This document shows positions 37,901 through 46,400 of a DNA stretch of 64,000 bases, piece after piece. A program made the position numbers and the translations under genes. Location: assembly GCA_911728435.2 (NCBI GenBank), contig OU452200.1:33433715-33497714 (forward strand). The letters run 5' to 3'. The DNA comes from Apoderus coryli. Lineage: Eukaryota > Arthropoda > Insecta > Coleoptera > Attelabidae. A model generated the notes under the pieces. It was given only the letters and a program-made list of their open reading frames with translations. It searched no databases and was not told the DNA's origin. The first letter of the stretch is position 1. The number at the start of each line of letters is the position of its first letter.

Positions 37901-40900
37901 ATTCAAATACCATATTAGTGGTTGGGGCAAAACTGAAACAAGTAGGTAACACACAGGGTGGTTTGATATGTTGGTGACTTTTAAAGAAATTATTTATTTT
38001 ATTTTTCTACAGAATTTTCCATTCCTATTTTAGTTTCATCCGGTGTCCCCCAGGGTTCTCACCTGAGGCCGTTATTGTTTAACTTGTTCATAAATGGTAT
38101 CAGGCGTTGTTTCATTTACAGTGAGTTCAGGACTTCCGCGGACGACCTGAGATGTTACAGGCGTATTTGCGGTCCCACAGATTGTTATCTTCTGCAGGAT
38201 GATGTTGTGAGATTTGTGCATTGGTGTGGGATGCATGGTATGTCGTTAAATATTTCTAAATGCTTTTGCCTTAATTTCAACGGAACTAGAAGACCAGTTT
38301 TGTATGAATATTTTATAGATCATTCGCCCCTGAAATACAGATCCTCAGTCAGAGATCTGGGAGTTTACCTGGACACCTCCTTGAATTATATCGATCATAT
38401 CAGATATTCGATTTCCAAGTCGCTCAAAATGTTGGGCTTCATAAAGCGCTGCTCTGCAGACTTTGAGAATGTTAACACTATTAGAACTTTGTTCACGACG
38501 CTCGTTAGGCCGTACTTGGAGTATGCTTCGGCGGTTTGGGCCCCGTCATACGATTGCCGTATTGCCCAGGTGGAGAAGGTTCAACGCCGATTTCTAAGGT
38601 ACACTCACTTCAAGCTTGGTCGTCCGGGACCTACTGAATTTGTGATTTATTACGGTGCTTTGATGGAAGAGTTGGGGCTCACAACGTTGAGCGATCGCTG
38701 GGTCGTCCGAGACCTAACACTTTTGTATAAGCTCTTAAACAATTTGGTATCGTCTTCCCATTTGTTGTCCAATATAAATCTCCTACCTACCACACAGCCA
38801 TTTCTTCAGGTTTGGAAACACCCATCTTAGATTCTTTGCTGCACGTTCACCCGTAGAAACCCACTGTGTCGATTGTTGATTGGTCTCTGTGTGGTGTGAT
38901 GAAACCATGTCTAATCTACGATAACGAATTCGCGCAAAAACTAGCTTGAATGGCGGCTGAACATCGCCAAACACACCTTTGCAACATGTGATCACCCTCT
39001 CAGTTGAGACGCCTGCAGTCTCAGCCAACTCGCGCACTTTCATTCTTCGATCTCCAATAACATTCCATGGAGTTTATAGTCGTTTTCTTTTGAGGAACTG
39101 AATGTTCGGCCTCACTTGTACTGGTACGAACACAACGGAACTCAGTCAACCACTTCTTGAACCATTGAAATTCACGGTGCAGAGTCCGCATAATATTTAT
39201 CAAGACTCTCCTTGGTTTCGGTAATGATTTTTTGCGCAAAAAATAATGCTGAATGAGCACATGAAATTTACTTTCTTCCACTAACGATATTAGCTGCTTT
39301 TAATGGCTGTCAAACATAAATGACACAGCATGAAAATTTCTGGGAAAATTAAAAAGTCACGGACTTATCAAACCACCCTCGTAGTAAAAAATAATATTTT
39401 TTTTTATATTTCCGTATGTGATTTTAGAGGAAACGAGCTCCATAAAACTCAAAGTGGATTTGGATCCATACCCTAAAGATGATTGCAGTGAGCGCTACAG
39501 AATGCTCAATTTAAATTTAATAGATTCCCAAATATGCGCTGGTGGTGAAAAAGATAAAGATAGTTGTAGTGGAGATAGTGGTGGACCTTTAATGACGACT
39601 ACTTCGGATTCAGTTAATGGTAAATTATTTATATTCAAATGTATTAAATTTAATTAATCAGGAACGCCATTGACATTTATATTTTATCACAACGTTATAT
39701 TTAAATATAAAATAATATAATCAAGTAGCCGATAACCATTTTGTTGTGTGTCTAGAAGCAGAGTGAAGATCAACTAACTAAATTTTTATTATTGGAGCAA
39801 AGTACCTTTCGGTAAAAGCTTCACAGTAATATCAAGTTGTCCACAACTGAAGAGATGATGAGAAGTCGAAAGTACGATAAACGTGTAAATCATTGCAAAA
39901 TGGGAAAAACTGAGGATGTCATATTCCAAAATTAGTGTTTTAACCAACAACGAAATACGTAATACTGTACTATTTGCTTGGTGGATGTATGTTGCTGCTT
40001 TCGAACTTGCTGGTTCTCATCAAGAGGCCATATAGTGTGGTATAAAATACTGGGGGTTCGTATGTCCTACGCGGGGCCTGCGCCTGCGCAGAAGCAACTC
40101 GTTCTTGCACAGCTTCTCCTGACAGTGGGTTAGTAAGCCCTACGACCTACTCCGTCAGAGCTGTTGAGTAAGAGCTTGCAGAACCCTGTCTTTTTATCAA
40201 CTAGGGATTTGTAAATATGACTAAATAGGTACCCACCCACACGTGCTCCAGAAATCCTCTCAGGCAAAACGTTACAGTCCTGTAGTCTGTGTCGTATAGA
40301 ATTCTATTGTTCGCTACAATTCTACATGCGTCAGGCACTCAGCGTGACAAATTATTCGCTACAACTCTAATAAATTCATCGAGTCACATGTCATATGAAT
40401 AAACTGAATATGAAAAATAAAATTACAGATCATTAAACGAGCAAACAAAATATTATATAAAAATGCCGAAACTGAAAAAGCACTAACAAAGAATTCCAAA
40501 AGGCCCTAAAAATATCCAAATTTCTGGTAGATGATTTTTGGTCGTTTAATATTGTACCGAAACTTGCCAAAGAGTAGTCGACGGCAACATATAGAGTACT
40601 ATTTAAAGTGACTATCACATTCTATAATAGAATTCAATATCAAAAACGACAGGTGGATCTATAAACCTGCTGGCTGTGAGCAATAAAACACACCCAACGG
40701 ATAGTTTGCCTACTTAACTATTTCTTCTTCATTATTGACTTGGTTGACAACAATCAAAACATATACCAGTCGGAGGGCTTGTCAGTAAGTTGAAAGCGAA
40801 TATTGCAGGATGGTTTGCAGATGGTTCCAAGACCGATAAAGGAACTGGGACAAAACGAAATACTCTAGATCAATAGGAATCCACCCCAGCGTCTTAATAG

Positions 40901-42263
40901 CAAAGACTCACGCAATTGGTTCATACCATTGAACATATAGAAGATTTCTCGGCTTTTTTGGCATCGTGATCCACTTTGAGCAATTCTAGCGTTAAACTCC
41001 TATCTACAGCTAAAAACTGGTATGGTTAACGTAATGTATTGGGTACAGTAATTTGAGTTTCTTTGAGGCACATGGATATCAGTGGGAACGAGGAAGTCAT
41101 CTAGTTAGCAAGAGATGTGCAGGGAGAAAGTTACAGAGCAGCACACTCCCAAAATCTCGCGAACTGTACAAAATATTCTTTGGAAAGTTTAATCACCAAA
41201 TAGCCAGATGCTTAGTTGGATCTCAATAAAAGCGGGCCAATCCTTACAATGTTTTTAAACGACATCTAATAGAACGTTTGGCAAGACTTTTTAACTATTT
41301 TCTTGTGCCACTTTCAAAACTGAGGGGTCATTATCCATTGAACTATTGTGGGAACAATAAATCTTCAAATTTTTGGGACAAATATCTTCTCCCACTTGCA
41401 GTGCCACTGTGACACAATACACACATATTTTATAAAACATTAAAAATAGTATATTGTGCAACGAACATGAAATGACACATATTTCCTACGAGTATGATCG
41501 TCTATAGCTCATGCTGCAAATCATACGAGTAGAAAATGGTCATTTCATGTGAGTTCCACACTTTACTTTTTCTACGACTGTTTTAATGCTTTTGAATAAA
41601 TTAAACATAATATTTAGCAAAATATATATATATAAATATATAATTTTTTTTTACTATATTCACTATCACTGTTTTCCATTATATAAATAGCTTTGAAACC
41701 TTCGTAATTAGTGAAATAATTAGAATCAATTTGGTGTGTTTGTATTGTCGGCGTTGCTATGGTGATTTTTCATGCCCGACGCTACTTTTGTCATTACCAG
41801 GAAATTTACCCGTGCCCAATAAATATTTCCCACTAGTTGCTAGGCAGCTAGTGGGAAATATTATTTATTGTGCACGGGTAAATGAAAAACAGCATTACAA
41901 TGTACATTTTGAAATCATGATTGAACATATAATAAAGGCATTTAAAGACAGCCGTAGAAAAAATAATAATAAGGCATCGTCAATATGTGTAACAAAAACC
42001 ACATTGCTACCGGTATTTGAAAGCAGTTTCAGTTACTAATTTGTTTTGCAGGTACAATATTTTATGCAGCAGGACTGGTTAGTTATGGTGTTGGTTGCGG
42101 AATGGAGGGATGGCCGGGTGTTTATACCAGTATACCAAATTACATGGACTGGATAAAACAAGAGATTTTAGCGAACAGTATCAAAACGCGAGGAAACTTT
42201 AGTACAAAGAAACATAAAAATAAAGTGAAAAATAAAAACACGACAGTTCCTCCTCTAACATAG
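22741..42263 (+). CDS. Clip-domain serine protease 1 (445 aa, 7 coding exons)
   Basis: Exons: 22741-22942, 25007-25216, 28496-28736, 35425-35618, 37855-37941, 39428-39619, 42052-42263; intron phases 1,1,2,1,1,1 close without a stop. Residues 1-16 are a signal peptide. An acidic, N-glycosylation-rich segment follows. The clip domain spans 73-124 with six Cys (73, 83, 89, 110, 123, 124). Linker Cys148 should tether the light chain. Activation is at Arg159-Ile160 (GRIFGG). Catalytic residues: His205 (TAGHC), Asp269 (NDIAL), Ser362 (GDSGGP); Asp356 gives trypsin specificity. LGEHNTETAIDC is typical of CLIP-B proteases. After the catalytic domain an unusual 30-residue Lys/Asn-rich tail ends in TVPPLT. 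Predicted role: secreted zymogen in melanisation or Toll signalling (family knowledge); the exact substrate cannot be inferred. A tandem relative lies 1.1 kb downstream. Confidence 0.9.
24012..24885. repeat. 0.87-kb inverted repeat in CLIP-SP 1 intron 1
   Basis: Arms about 24012-24440 and 24560-24885, diverged. AAAATAAACAGAAACGAC mirrors GTCGTTTCTGTTTATTTT, and GCATATCTGGTTCATCCCA mirrors TGGGATGAACCAGATATGC. A CACCCTGTA motif near 24190 marks an internal terminus. Transcribed in the intron, it would fold on itself. Confidence 0.75.
25007..25216 (+). CDS. CLIP-SP 1 exon 2 (clip domain)
   Basis: Acceptor TTCTAG|AA, donor G|GTAAGT. It encodes TVCETPNYEPAYCIEFKNC, then SRC and PKVCC, all six clip cysteines in one exon. 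Confidence 0.92.
25217..26400. other. CLIP-SP 1 intron 2, first part
   Basis: No gene. 26275-26400 is a repeat (TGTCTGTCTG..., then GGGCTAAATTTTGGTATATG) shared with 17375-17445. Confidence 0.45.
26401..26800. repeat. Inverted repeat with an internal 80-bp direct duplication
   Basis: Outer arms: AGTCTGGAAGACACAGCCCAG (26400-26420) with CTGGGGTGTGTCTTCCAGACT (26776-26796), and TACCATTTTATGGAAAAATA with its complement. Inside, AAATTTCTTAAAAATTATTC followed by AACGGTTTTTTTCTTTGGTA occurs twice (about 26509 and 26589). Confidence 0.65.
26860..26905 (+). ncRNA. Hammerhead-like remnant
   Basis: CTGATGA (26865-26871), a GGACT/AGTCC hairpin, then GAAACATGT. The cleavage triplet position reads GTA rather than GTC, and helix II joins the core imperfectly, so activity is unlikely. 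Confidence 0.35.
27107..27770 (+). pseudogene. Degenerate Tc1/mariner-superfamily transposase
   Basis: The element starts with TACAGGGTGTCAATATTTCG near 27110. Downstream, NGIDDVNLLASFAANHPNSC and RKIENYIGVSKTRLQ resemble the N-terminal helix-turn-helix. After frameshifts, VIRSDESFFSSCGMLNSHNS and LYWSNEIHHP match the first catalytic block. In CLIP-SP 1 intron 2. Confidence 0.55.
28182..28221 (-). ncRNA. Hammerhead-like remnant
   Basis: The minus strand reads CTGAGAA, a GACA/TGTC helix, then GAAACGTTGG with a self-complementary ACGT helix III. The CUGAUGA box is altered (A/G swaps), so it is degenerate or only a look-alike. Confidence 0.3.
28496..28736 (+). CDS. CLIP-SP 1 exon 3 (linker, activation site, His)
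   Basis: The acceptor is a tandem TAGCAG, so the exon may start at 28496 or 28499, both in frame. It encodes KKCGLQ, VRGRIFGG, EYPWMARL and YVLTAGHCV; donor TT|GTAAGT, phase 2. Confidence 0.92.
28737..29686. other. CLIP-SP 1 intron 3, first part
   Basis: No gene or defined repeat recognised. Confidence 0.4.
29887..30385. repeat. Near-perfect 499-bp palindrome
   Basis: Arms of about 244 bp, from AACTGCGTAAAATAAAAC to its complement GTTTTATTTTACGCAGTT, around a 10-nt centre near 30135. Each arm contains a hammerhead-like segment (29961-30004 minus, 30268-30311 plus). High identity implies a recent origin or conversion. Confidence 0.85.
30268..30311 (+). ncRNA. Hammerhead-like element (mirrored at 29961-30004)
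   Basis: Perfect helix I TTACAC/GTGTAA (30268-30273 with 30306-30311), helix II CCAC/GTGG, GAAAC, palindromic ACATGT for an intermolecular helix III, and a GTC cleavage triplet. The CUGAUGA box reads TTGATAA, so two core bases are changed and cleavage is doubtful. Confidence 0.45.
30582..30945 (-). pseudogene. BEL/Pao LTR-retrotransposon RT fragment
   Basis: The minus strand reads REEDCQAQRFLYREL, GVVFFGSTSGPCLAQEAKN, FPEAAKAIIKHHYMDDYLG: the finger/palm of a BEL/Pao reverse transcriptase with the YMDD active-site pair of Asp residues. The frame is open but both ends are truncated, and no LTRs were seen. In CLIP-SP 1 intron 3. Confidence 0.75.
31690..32190 (-). pseudogene. Penelope-like element fragment (RT end, GIY-YIG)
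   Basis: The minus strand gives FLIYFNKNNTTQNNLL, SKLVNKSNIKRKTPF, then NVYKIPCEDCTKV and, one frame over, YIGQTSR. V-Y-K-x-x-C-x-x-C-x-K-V-Y-I-G-Q-T is the start of the GIY-YIG endonuclease of Penelope-like elements, normally preceded by an RT C-terminus. Frameshifts and stops show decay. The link matters because such elements often carry hammerheads. Confidence 0.65.
32191..33660. other. CLIP-SP 1 intron 3, no gene
   Basis: 33105-33415 is open on the plus strand and less AT-rich, but no domain is recognised; it may be a non-coding dispersed repeat starting near CATCATCATCAGC (32949). Confidence 0.35.
33665..34060 (-). pseudogene. Non-LTR retrotransposon C-terminal fragment
   Basis: Minus-strand NCCARFVAGLRKFDRVCHDM, WLRIEDRRLHHIDTF, then after a shift EFRRLRPNTFISRFKLYLLN. 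This is the post-RT region of Jockey-like ORF2 (RF-x-x-G-L-R-K-x-D-x-V). Truncated at both ends; in CLIP-SP 1 intron 3. Confidence 0.6.
34440..34790. repeat. 0.35-kb inverted repeat with hammerhead-like centre
   Basis: AATTGGTTTAATTTG and its complement, TTGAATTTTGAAATGAAAATT and complement, and TTTTTTCCCTTTTCAATTC and complement form the arms. The centre (34625-34660) reads GTGAAGAAGAC...CGTCGAAACGTCG. Confidence 0.65.
34791..35424. other. End of CLIP-SP 1 intron 3
   Basis: Nothing supported; short AT-rich ORFs only. Confidence 0.4.
35425..35618 (+). CDS. CLIP-SP 1 exon 4 (Asp)
   Basis: YSVALGEHNTETAIDC followed by the two-Cys loop and HHNDIALIYLRKG with the catalytic Asp. Acceptor TGTAG, donor G|GTGAGA. 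Confidence 0.93.
35938..37280. repeat. Candidate 1.3-kb element in CLIP-SP 1 intron 4
   Basis: AGTTATACCAGAGAACAACAG (about 35940) resembles the reverse complement of CTGTTATTCTCTGATTATACC (about 37259-37280), suggesting terminal inverted repeats. The interior is AT-rich without an ORF. 35812-35850 (TTAGGTCATTCAATAAGTCC) is a separate mariner-like terminus. Boundaries are tentative. Confidence 0.45.
37855..37941 (+). CDS. CLIP-SP 1 exon 5
   Basis: DYVQPICLLTDPKQS and YHISGWGKTET. Choosing donor A|GTAGGT (37942) rather than AG|GTAACA six bases later-phase keeps the frame with exon 6. Confidence 0.88.
38023..38830 (+). pseudogene. Non-LTR reverse transcriptase fragment nested in the mariner
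   Basis: SSGVPQGSHLRPLLFNLFIN, TSADDL (normally YADD or FADD), ISKCFCLNFNG, DLGVYLDTSLNYIDHI, LVRPYLEYASAVWAP: RT palm, thumb and C-terminal part of a Jockey-like element in one open frame of more than 250 codons. 5' and 3' truncated. The open frame suggests a fairly recent insertion. Confidence 0.85.
38831..39281 (-). pseudogene. Mariner transposase N-terminal part
   Basis: LHREFQWFKKWLTEFRCVRTS, MKVRELAETAGVSTERVI and ETNQQSTQWVSTGERAAKN correspond to the helix-turn-helix region and the block after the first catalytic Asp. Frameshifts separate the pieces. The second and third catalytic residues are absent. Confidence 0.75.
39428..39619 (+). CDS. CLIP-SP 1 exon 6 (Ser)
   Basis: IKLKVDLDPYPKDDC, QICAGGEKDKDSCSGDSGGP: the catalytic Ser and primary-specificity Asp. 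Acceptor GATTTTAG, donor G|GTAAAT. Confidence 0.93.
39620..40790. other. CLIP-SP 1 intron 6, first part
   Basis: A GC-richer stretch (about 40040-40190, CCTACGCGGGGCCTGCGCC...) may be an old dispersed repeat. No coding support. Confidence 0.35.
40795..41240 (+). pseudogene. RNase H fragment of a non-LTR retrotransposon
   Basis: GWFADGSKTDKGTGT carries the first catalytic Asp block and HMDISGNEEVI-x-LARD the His/Asp block of a retrotransposon RNase H. Several stops lie between. In CLIP-SP 1 intron 6. Confidence 0.55.
41560..41965. repeat. Hairpin MITE, copy 2
   Basis: The left end TTTTTCTACGACTGTTTTAATGC and right end GCATTTAAAGACAGCCGTAGAAAAA are inverted. The centre has a perfect hairpin around CCCACTAGTTGCTAGGCAGC. 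Homologous to 8673-8906. It lies about 90 bp before exon 7. A separate imperfect palindrome (41455-41560, CATGAAATGAC/GTCATTTCATG) abuts it. Confidence 0.7.
42052..42263 (+). CDS. CLIP-SP 1 exon 7 and stop
   Basis: AGLVSYGVGCGMEGWPGVYT and NYMDWIKQE complete the trypsin fold, followed by the Lys/Asn-rich tail and TAG at 42261-42263. Confidence 0.92.
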
Positions 42264-42317
42264 GTCAATAATATTATGTGTGATAAATGTATTTTATCAT
42301 TGAATGATTATATTTCC

Positions 42318-42332
42318 AATAAACTAAATAAA
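42318..42332 (+). terminator. Polyadenylation signals of CLIP-SP 1
   Basis: Two AATAAA hexamers (42318-42323, 42327-42332) lie 55-70 nt after the stop codon, with a T-rich downstream region. Confidence 0.7.
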
Positions 42333-42399
42333 GTAAGTTTTTTATTAATAAGTTTTTTTTGTTTAATTCGACATTAGCTAAAAATGAAAATATAGCAAT

Positions 42400-42540
42400 A
42401 TACGAGGTGCGGCTATTAAATAACGAGATTGCTTATGAAAAAAAAAATATTTCAAAAATTATTCTACAATAGAATGCTCCCCTTCCATGTACCTTTCTCC
42501 CCTCGCCACACACCGCTCCATTCGTTTTTTCCATTGATCA
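42400..42540 (-). pseudogene. Mariner 3' end (transposase C-terminus and terminal repeat)
   Basis: The minus strand ends CFDQWKKRMERCVARGERYM followed by EGEHSIVE and stop, the mariner C-terminus. TACGAGGTGCGGCTATTAAA at 42401 is the terminal repeat. It sits between the two protease genes. Confidence 0.7.
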
Positions 42541-43273
42541 AAGCAAAGCAAGCAGTATAGTATTTTTGGCAATTTAAATGGCAATTAAATCGTTTAGTAA
42601 CAATTATTTTTTCTCACCTACCTACCTGGCAATTTAAGAAAATTGAAAATAAATAATATCTTTTATATAAAATTTTCTGATAAAACTCCGTGGGGTCCGT
42701 CGTGACTCACACTGTATGTTCTTGAAAAAGTAACATTAAAATTCGCATTTTTAATGAAGTGAGAGTGTTCTTATATCTAGTAGGTACTATAACGTAAAAT
42801 CAAGATACATGTGTCCTAATTTTACGTTAAATCTATAATTTACGTAAATGAAGATAACGAAAATTTTAATAGTTACGAATGTACCACAAAGTTGAATTAA
42901 AAAAAACCTTTGAAAGATAAGATATTGAGGTCAGTTTTAATTTACATTTAACAATATTATTCTCAAACCGACAAAATAATCGATATGGTTTGGAATAACC
43001 AACATAAATTAATCGAAATACTGTAACTTAGCGTAAATTTGTTGTTATTATTCATAACACCAAATAATAGCGAAAAAAACTATATCTTTAATTAATTGTA
43101 TTTAAAACATACTCATAATTACCTAAACACGAGCTACTACATACCACCAACAACGGAAAGACCGGTGGGTGTGTAAAATCACGCAAGTGATTTTTTTTTT
43201 TTCAAGAATAATGTGAAGAGCCAAGGCAATATTAGTAATAAATAAATTGCTTTTGAAAAACCAGTCAGCTTAA
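42541..43273. other. Intergenic spacer between CLIP-SP 1 and 2
   Basis: No gene. It should contain the gene 2 promoter region. Confidence 0.4.
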
Positions 43274-43280
43274 TATAAAG
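43274..43280 (+). promoter_or_regulatory. Candidate TATA box of CLIP-SP 2
   Basis: TATAAAG lies 71 bp before the start codon, which would place transcription initiation near 43304 and give a 5' leader of about 45 nt. Confidence 0.35.
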
Positions 43281-43350
43281 TCATTTAGTATTAAAAAGAC
43301 GGTTTGAACAAAACTCTCTTTTAGTAGTGCGGTGCTCATATTCAGTGGAT

Positions 43351-43408
43351 ATGTTGTTATGTGGTATTGCTGTGGTGTTATTCACAATATTTTGTCGGAT
43401 AAATGCAC
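43351..43408 (+). CDS. CLIP-SP 2 exon 1 (signal peptide)
   Basis: Start codon then a 19-residue hydrophobic leader; donor C|GTAAGT, phase 1. Supported mainly by phase, leader quality and the position of exon 2. Confidence 0.75.
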
Positions 43409-46400
43409 GTAAGTATGAGACGTGTTGTTATTATTTTTAAAAGATATCGTGTATCTGCTTTAATGAGCTTTTTGCTTCGTGGGTTACACTTTGAGTTATC
43501 ATAGATAAAAAACTAAAATTTGTCTGTATATAGTTCAAATCATCACCCAAAAAATACAGAATGAAACAAGTCTGTAAAGCCTTTCAAGTAAGAATTGGCT
43601 ATACAAGGACGTTGATATTATAAACTGAAATAATAATGATATAATTAGGTCAATTATATATAGGAAAACTGATTAACAAATTTACTAAGTAAATTCAAAA
43701 TTAAGCGGTCAAGTTCAAAATTTAAATGAAATTACACACGTTTAATTTTTGAGTAAGTATTTGGATAACGATAAAACCATTAGGCATATTTTTGAAATGC
43801 TGAAGCAAAGGTACACAAAACAAGTTTATCTATAATAAAAAATTTCGTGGGTTACACTTTGAGTTATACTAATAATAAACGTCTTTATTTAAAAAAAAGA
43901 CGCATTTTCGCGAAGTTCAGATAAAGGTCAGCTAAAGATAAACAAAAATAATACTGTATTTGAAGAAGTACCCATAAATATGTACACTGTGTCGCAGATA
44001 TGAATGCGATAACATTGGAATTTTGGAAACGGTAACAGTTGTACAATTTAAACGTCTTTTAAATAGTGTTTTCAAAATTAAAAACTAACTTTAGCCATTT
44101 CGAGAATTTTGGAAAAAACCATATTTTGTGATTTTAGTTTTTATTTATTTCTGACATTATTTTTACAGACATAAAAAATTTAAAACCACTTTCTTCTCCT
44201 CAACTATAGCCATAGCAGTGTCGATGACACAGATTACATCCTTAGAAGCACACCATTCAATAACTCATAATAAAGTAATAGTTGAATTTTCGATATTTTA
44301 TTTTACACAAAATCACAAAAATTAAAAGTCTAGAAATAGTGCTTGGAAAATAATATATATATACATATATCGTACATTTTTAACCTCCCCCATCTCGGTA
44401 CTTGCTAGATATTTTGCTCCCGATGATGTCCTTGGATGTTCGTAACGCCTTCAGCTCTGTGTCATGGGTGCACATCCTGCGGGCTCTTGAGAGTAGAGGA
44501 GTGCAAGCGGCCCCCATGCGTCTAGTTGAGGACTATTTGAATAACAGATATATAAATATAACAGCAGGAGACGAAGATCAGAAGCTGGTGGTTACAAGCG
44601 GGGTCCCGCAGGGATCGGTCTTGGGCCCTATTCTCTGGAATTTCATGTACGATGGGGTACTCAGGGGTGAGCAGCCGGAGAGGGTGACACTGGTGGCTTT
44701 TGCGGACGACCTGGCCATAGTGGCAGTTTCCAGAAGCGAAGACGAGCTCCAAGACATTGTGAATGAGGCAGCGGCGCGCGTGGTGGACTGGATGCAAAAC
44801 AACGAACTTCGGATAGCTCCAGAAAAGGCTAAGGCAGTGCTCCTAACGAGGAAACGTCCTACATATGTGGCATTTAGGGTAATGGACACACAAGTGACGG
44901 TGGACAGACAACTAAAGTACCTGGGAGTCTGGCTGGACACGAGAATGTCTTTCCGAGAACACCTACAAAGAAAGGCAAAGAGAGCCATGGAGAGAGTAAC
45001 AGCATTGGCTAGGCGTATGCCGAATGTTGATGGACCCAGGGCCAGCAAGAGAAGGCTGCTAATGTCTGTGGGTCATTAGATCCTATTGTACGCGGCGCCG
45101 GTGTGGAGCCACGCCCTCAGAGTGAATACTTACTGCAATATATTACAGAGTGTCCAACGAAAAATGTGTGTTAGGGTGTGCAGCGCCTACAGGACGATTT
45201 CTGCTCCTACTGCGCAGGTTATAGCCGGGATAGCACCCATAAGATTGCTTGTTGAAGAGCGCGTAAATGTCAGCAAGGGAATGATCAGAAGGGTGGCAAA
45301 CGACCAAACCAGAAGGGAATGGCAAAGGATGTGGGACGAAGACACCAGGGGAAGATGGACCAAAAGACTGATTCCAAATATAGACAGATGGGTCGATAGG
45401 GAGTTTGGAGAAATAAATTACTCCATAACGCAAGCAATGTCCGGTCATGGATGCTTTCGTAGTTACCTGAAAAAATTTGGTAAGATAGACTCTGATGACT
45501 GCACATATTGTCGGGAAACAGATACAGCGGAACATACTATCTTTCGCTGTCCTAGATGGGAACACGACCGCAGCCAATGCAACCGAGAACTGGGAACCGA
45601 TATACAGCCGGAAAACTTGATAAACCAAATGCTAGAGTCTCCGCAACAATGGCTGATCATTGATGCATATATAACAGCGGTAATACAGACCAAGGAAGAG
45701 GAAGACCGACACTTACAGGCACAGATAAATAACGACCGCGAAGGGCAGTGAGATCCTATGTGCGTTTTGACTGTCGGATGCTGGGAGTTACGGCTTTTGT
45801 GCTGTTTTTTGGTTGTTTGTTGTTGTTTTTTATTGTTTATTGTTTATTGATGTTTTGTTTTGTCTCTGTATTCTGTTTTTGATTCCCGATAATGGGATTT
45901 TAGTTATGTACTGACATGTTTGTGAAAAGAAAAGTAATAGAAGGAAAATACACGAAGAGCTTACTATCACGAAGTTATGCGAAAGCGGTGCCGAATAGTA
46001 AAACATTTCAGGAGGGCCTCTTGTTCTGGTTATGCATATGCGCCAGCTACGTCCTCAAAAAAAAAAAATTATTTCAAAAATTTGTTATTTTCTTCAAAAA
46101 AACCAAATCAACAACTGGGAATTCGCTCCACGTACGAATTAAATAAAAGAAATATATCGAAAACAAAAAAAATAACTAACAAAAAATGCCCCACATTAAG
46201 AAGAATAATTATGGTGTTTTTACACATCGTTTACGAGTTTTTTAACAACGGTTAACGGCTCAAACCGTTTCATTTTTTCCATTTTGTTAGTCAACACGAT
46301 TCGCACCAACGACGTAAAATCCAGACTAAATTATTGTAATAATTAAAAAAGACGACATTAACATAAAAGCAATAAATATTGCCGGATTGACATTTGAATT

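Larger units (their letters stand above)
37949..39381 (-). mobile_element. Mariner element filling CLIP-SP 1 intron 5
   Basis: The left end ACACAGGGTGGTTTGATATG and right end CTTATCAAACCACCCTCG are inverted, with TA on both sides (37947-37948, 39382-39383). Removing it leaves an intron of only about 51 nt. The transposase is on the minus strand; its second half has been replaced by an RT fragment. Confidence 0.75.

Noticed and set aside
37947..37950. AG|GTAAC as the CLIP-SP 1 exon 5 donor
   Set aside because: Phase 2 would not join to exon 6; the donor at 37942 gives the correct frame.
40040..40190. GC-rich block as a possible tRNA-derived SINE
   Set aside because: I could not identify A and B boxes or a cloverleaf, and no second copy was found in the window.
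44522..45693. Several minus-strand ORFs of 73-161 codons
   Set aside because: They are antisense shadows of the GC-richer R1-like RT on the plus strand.
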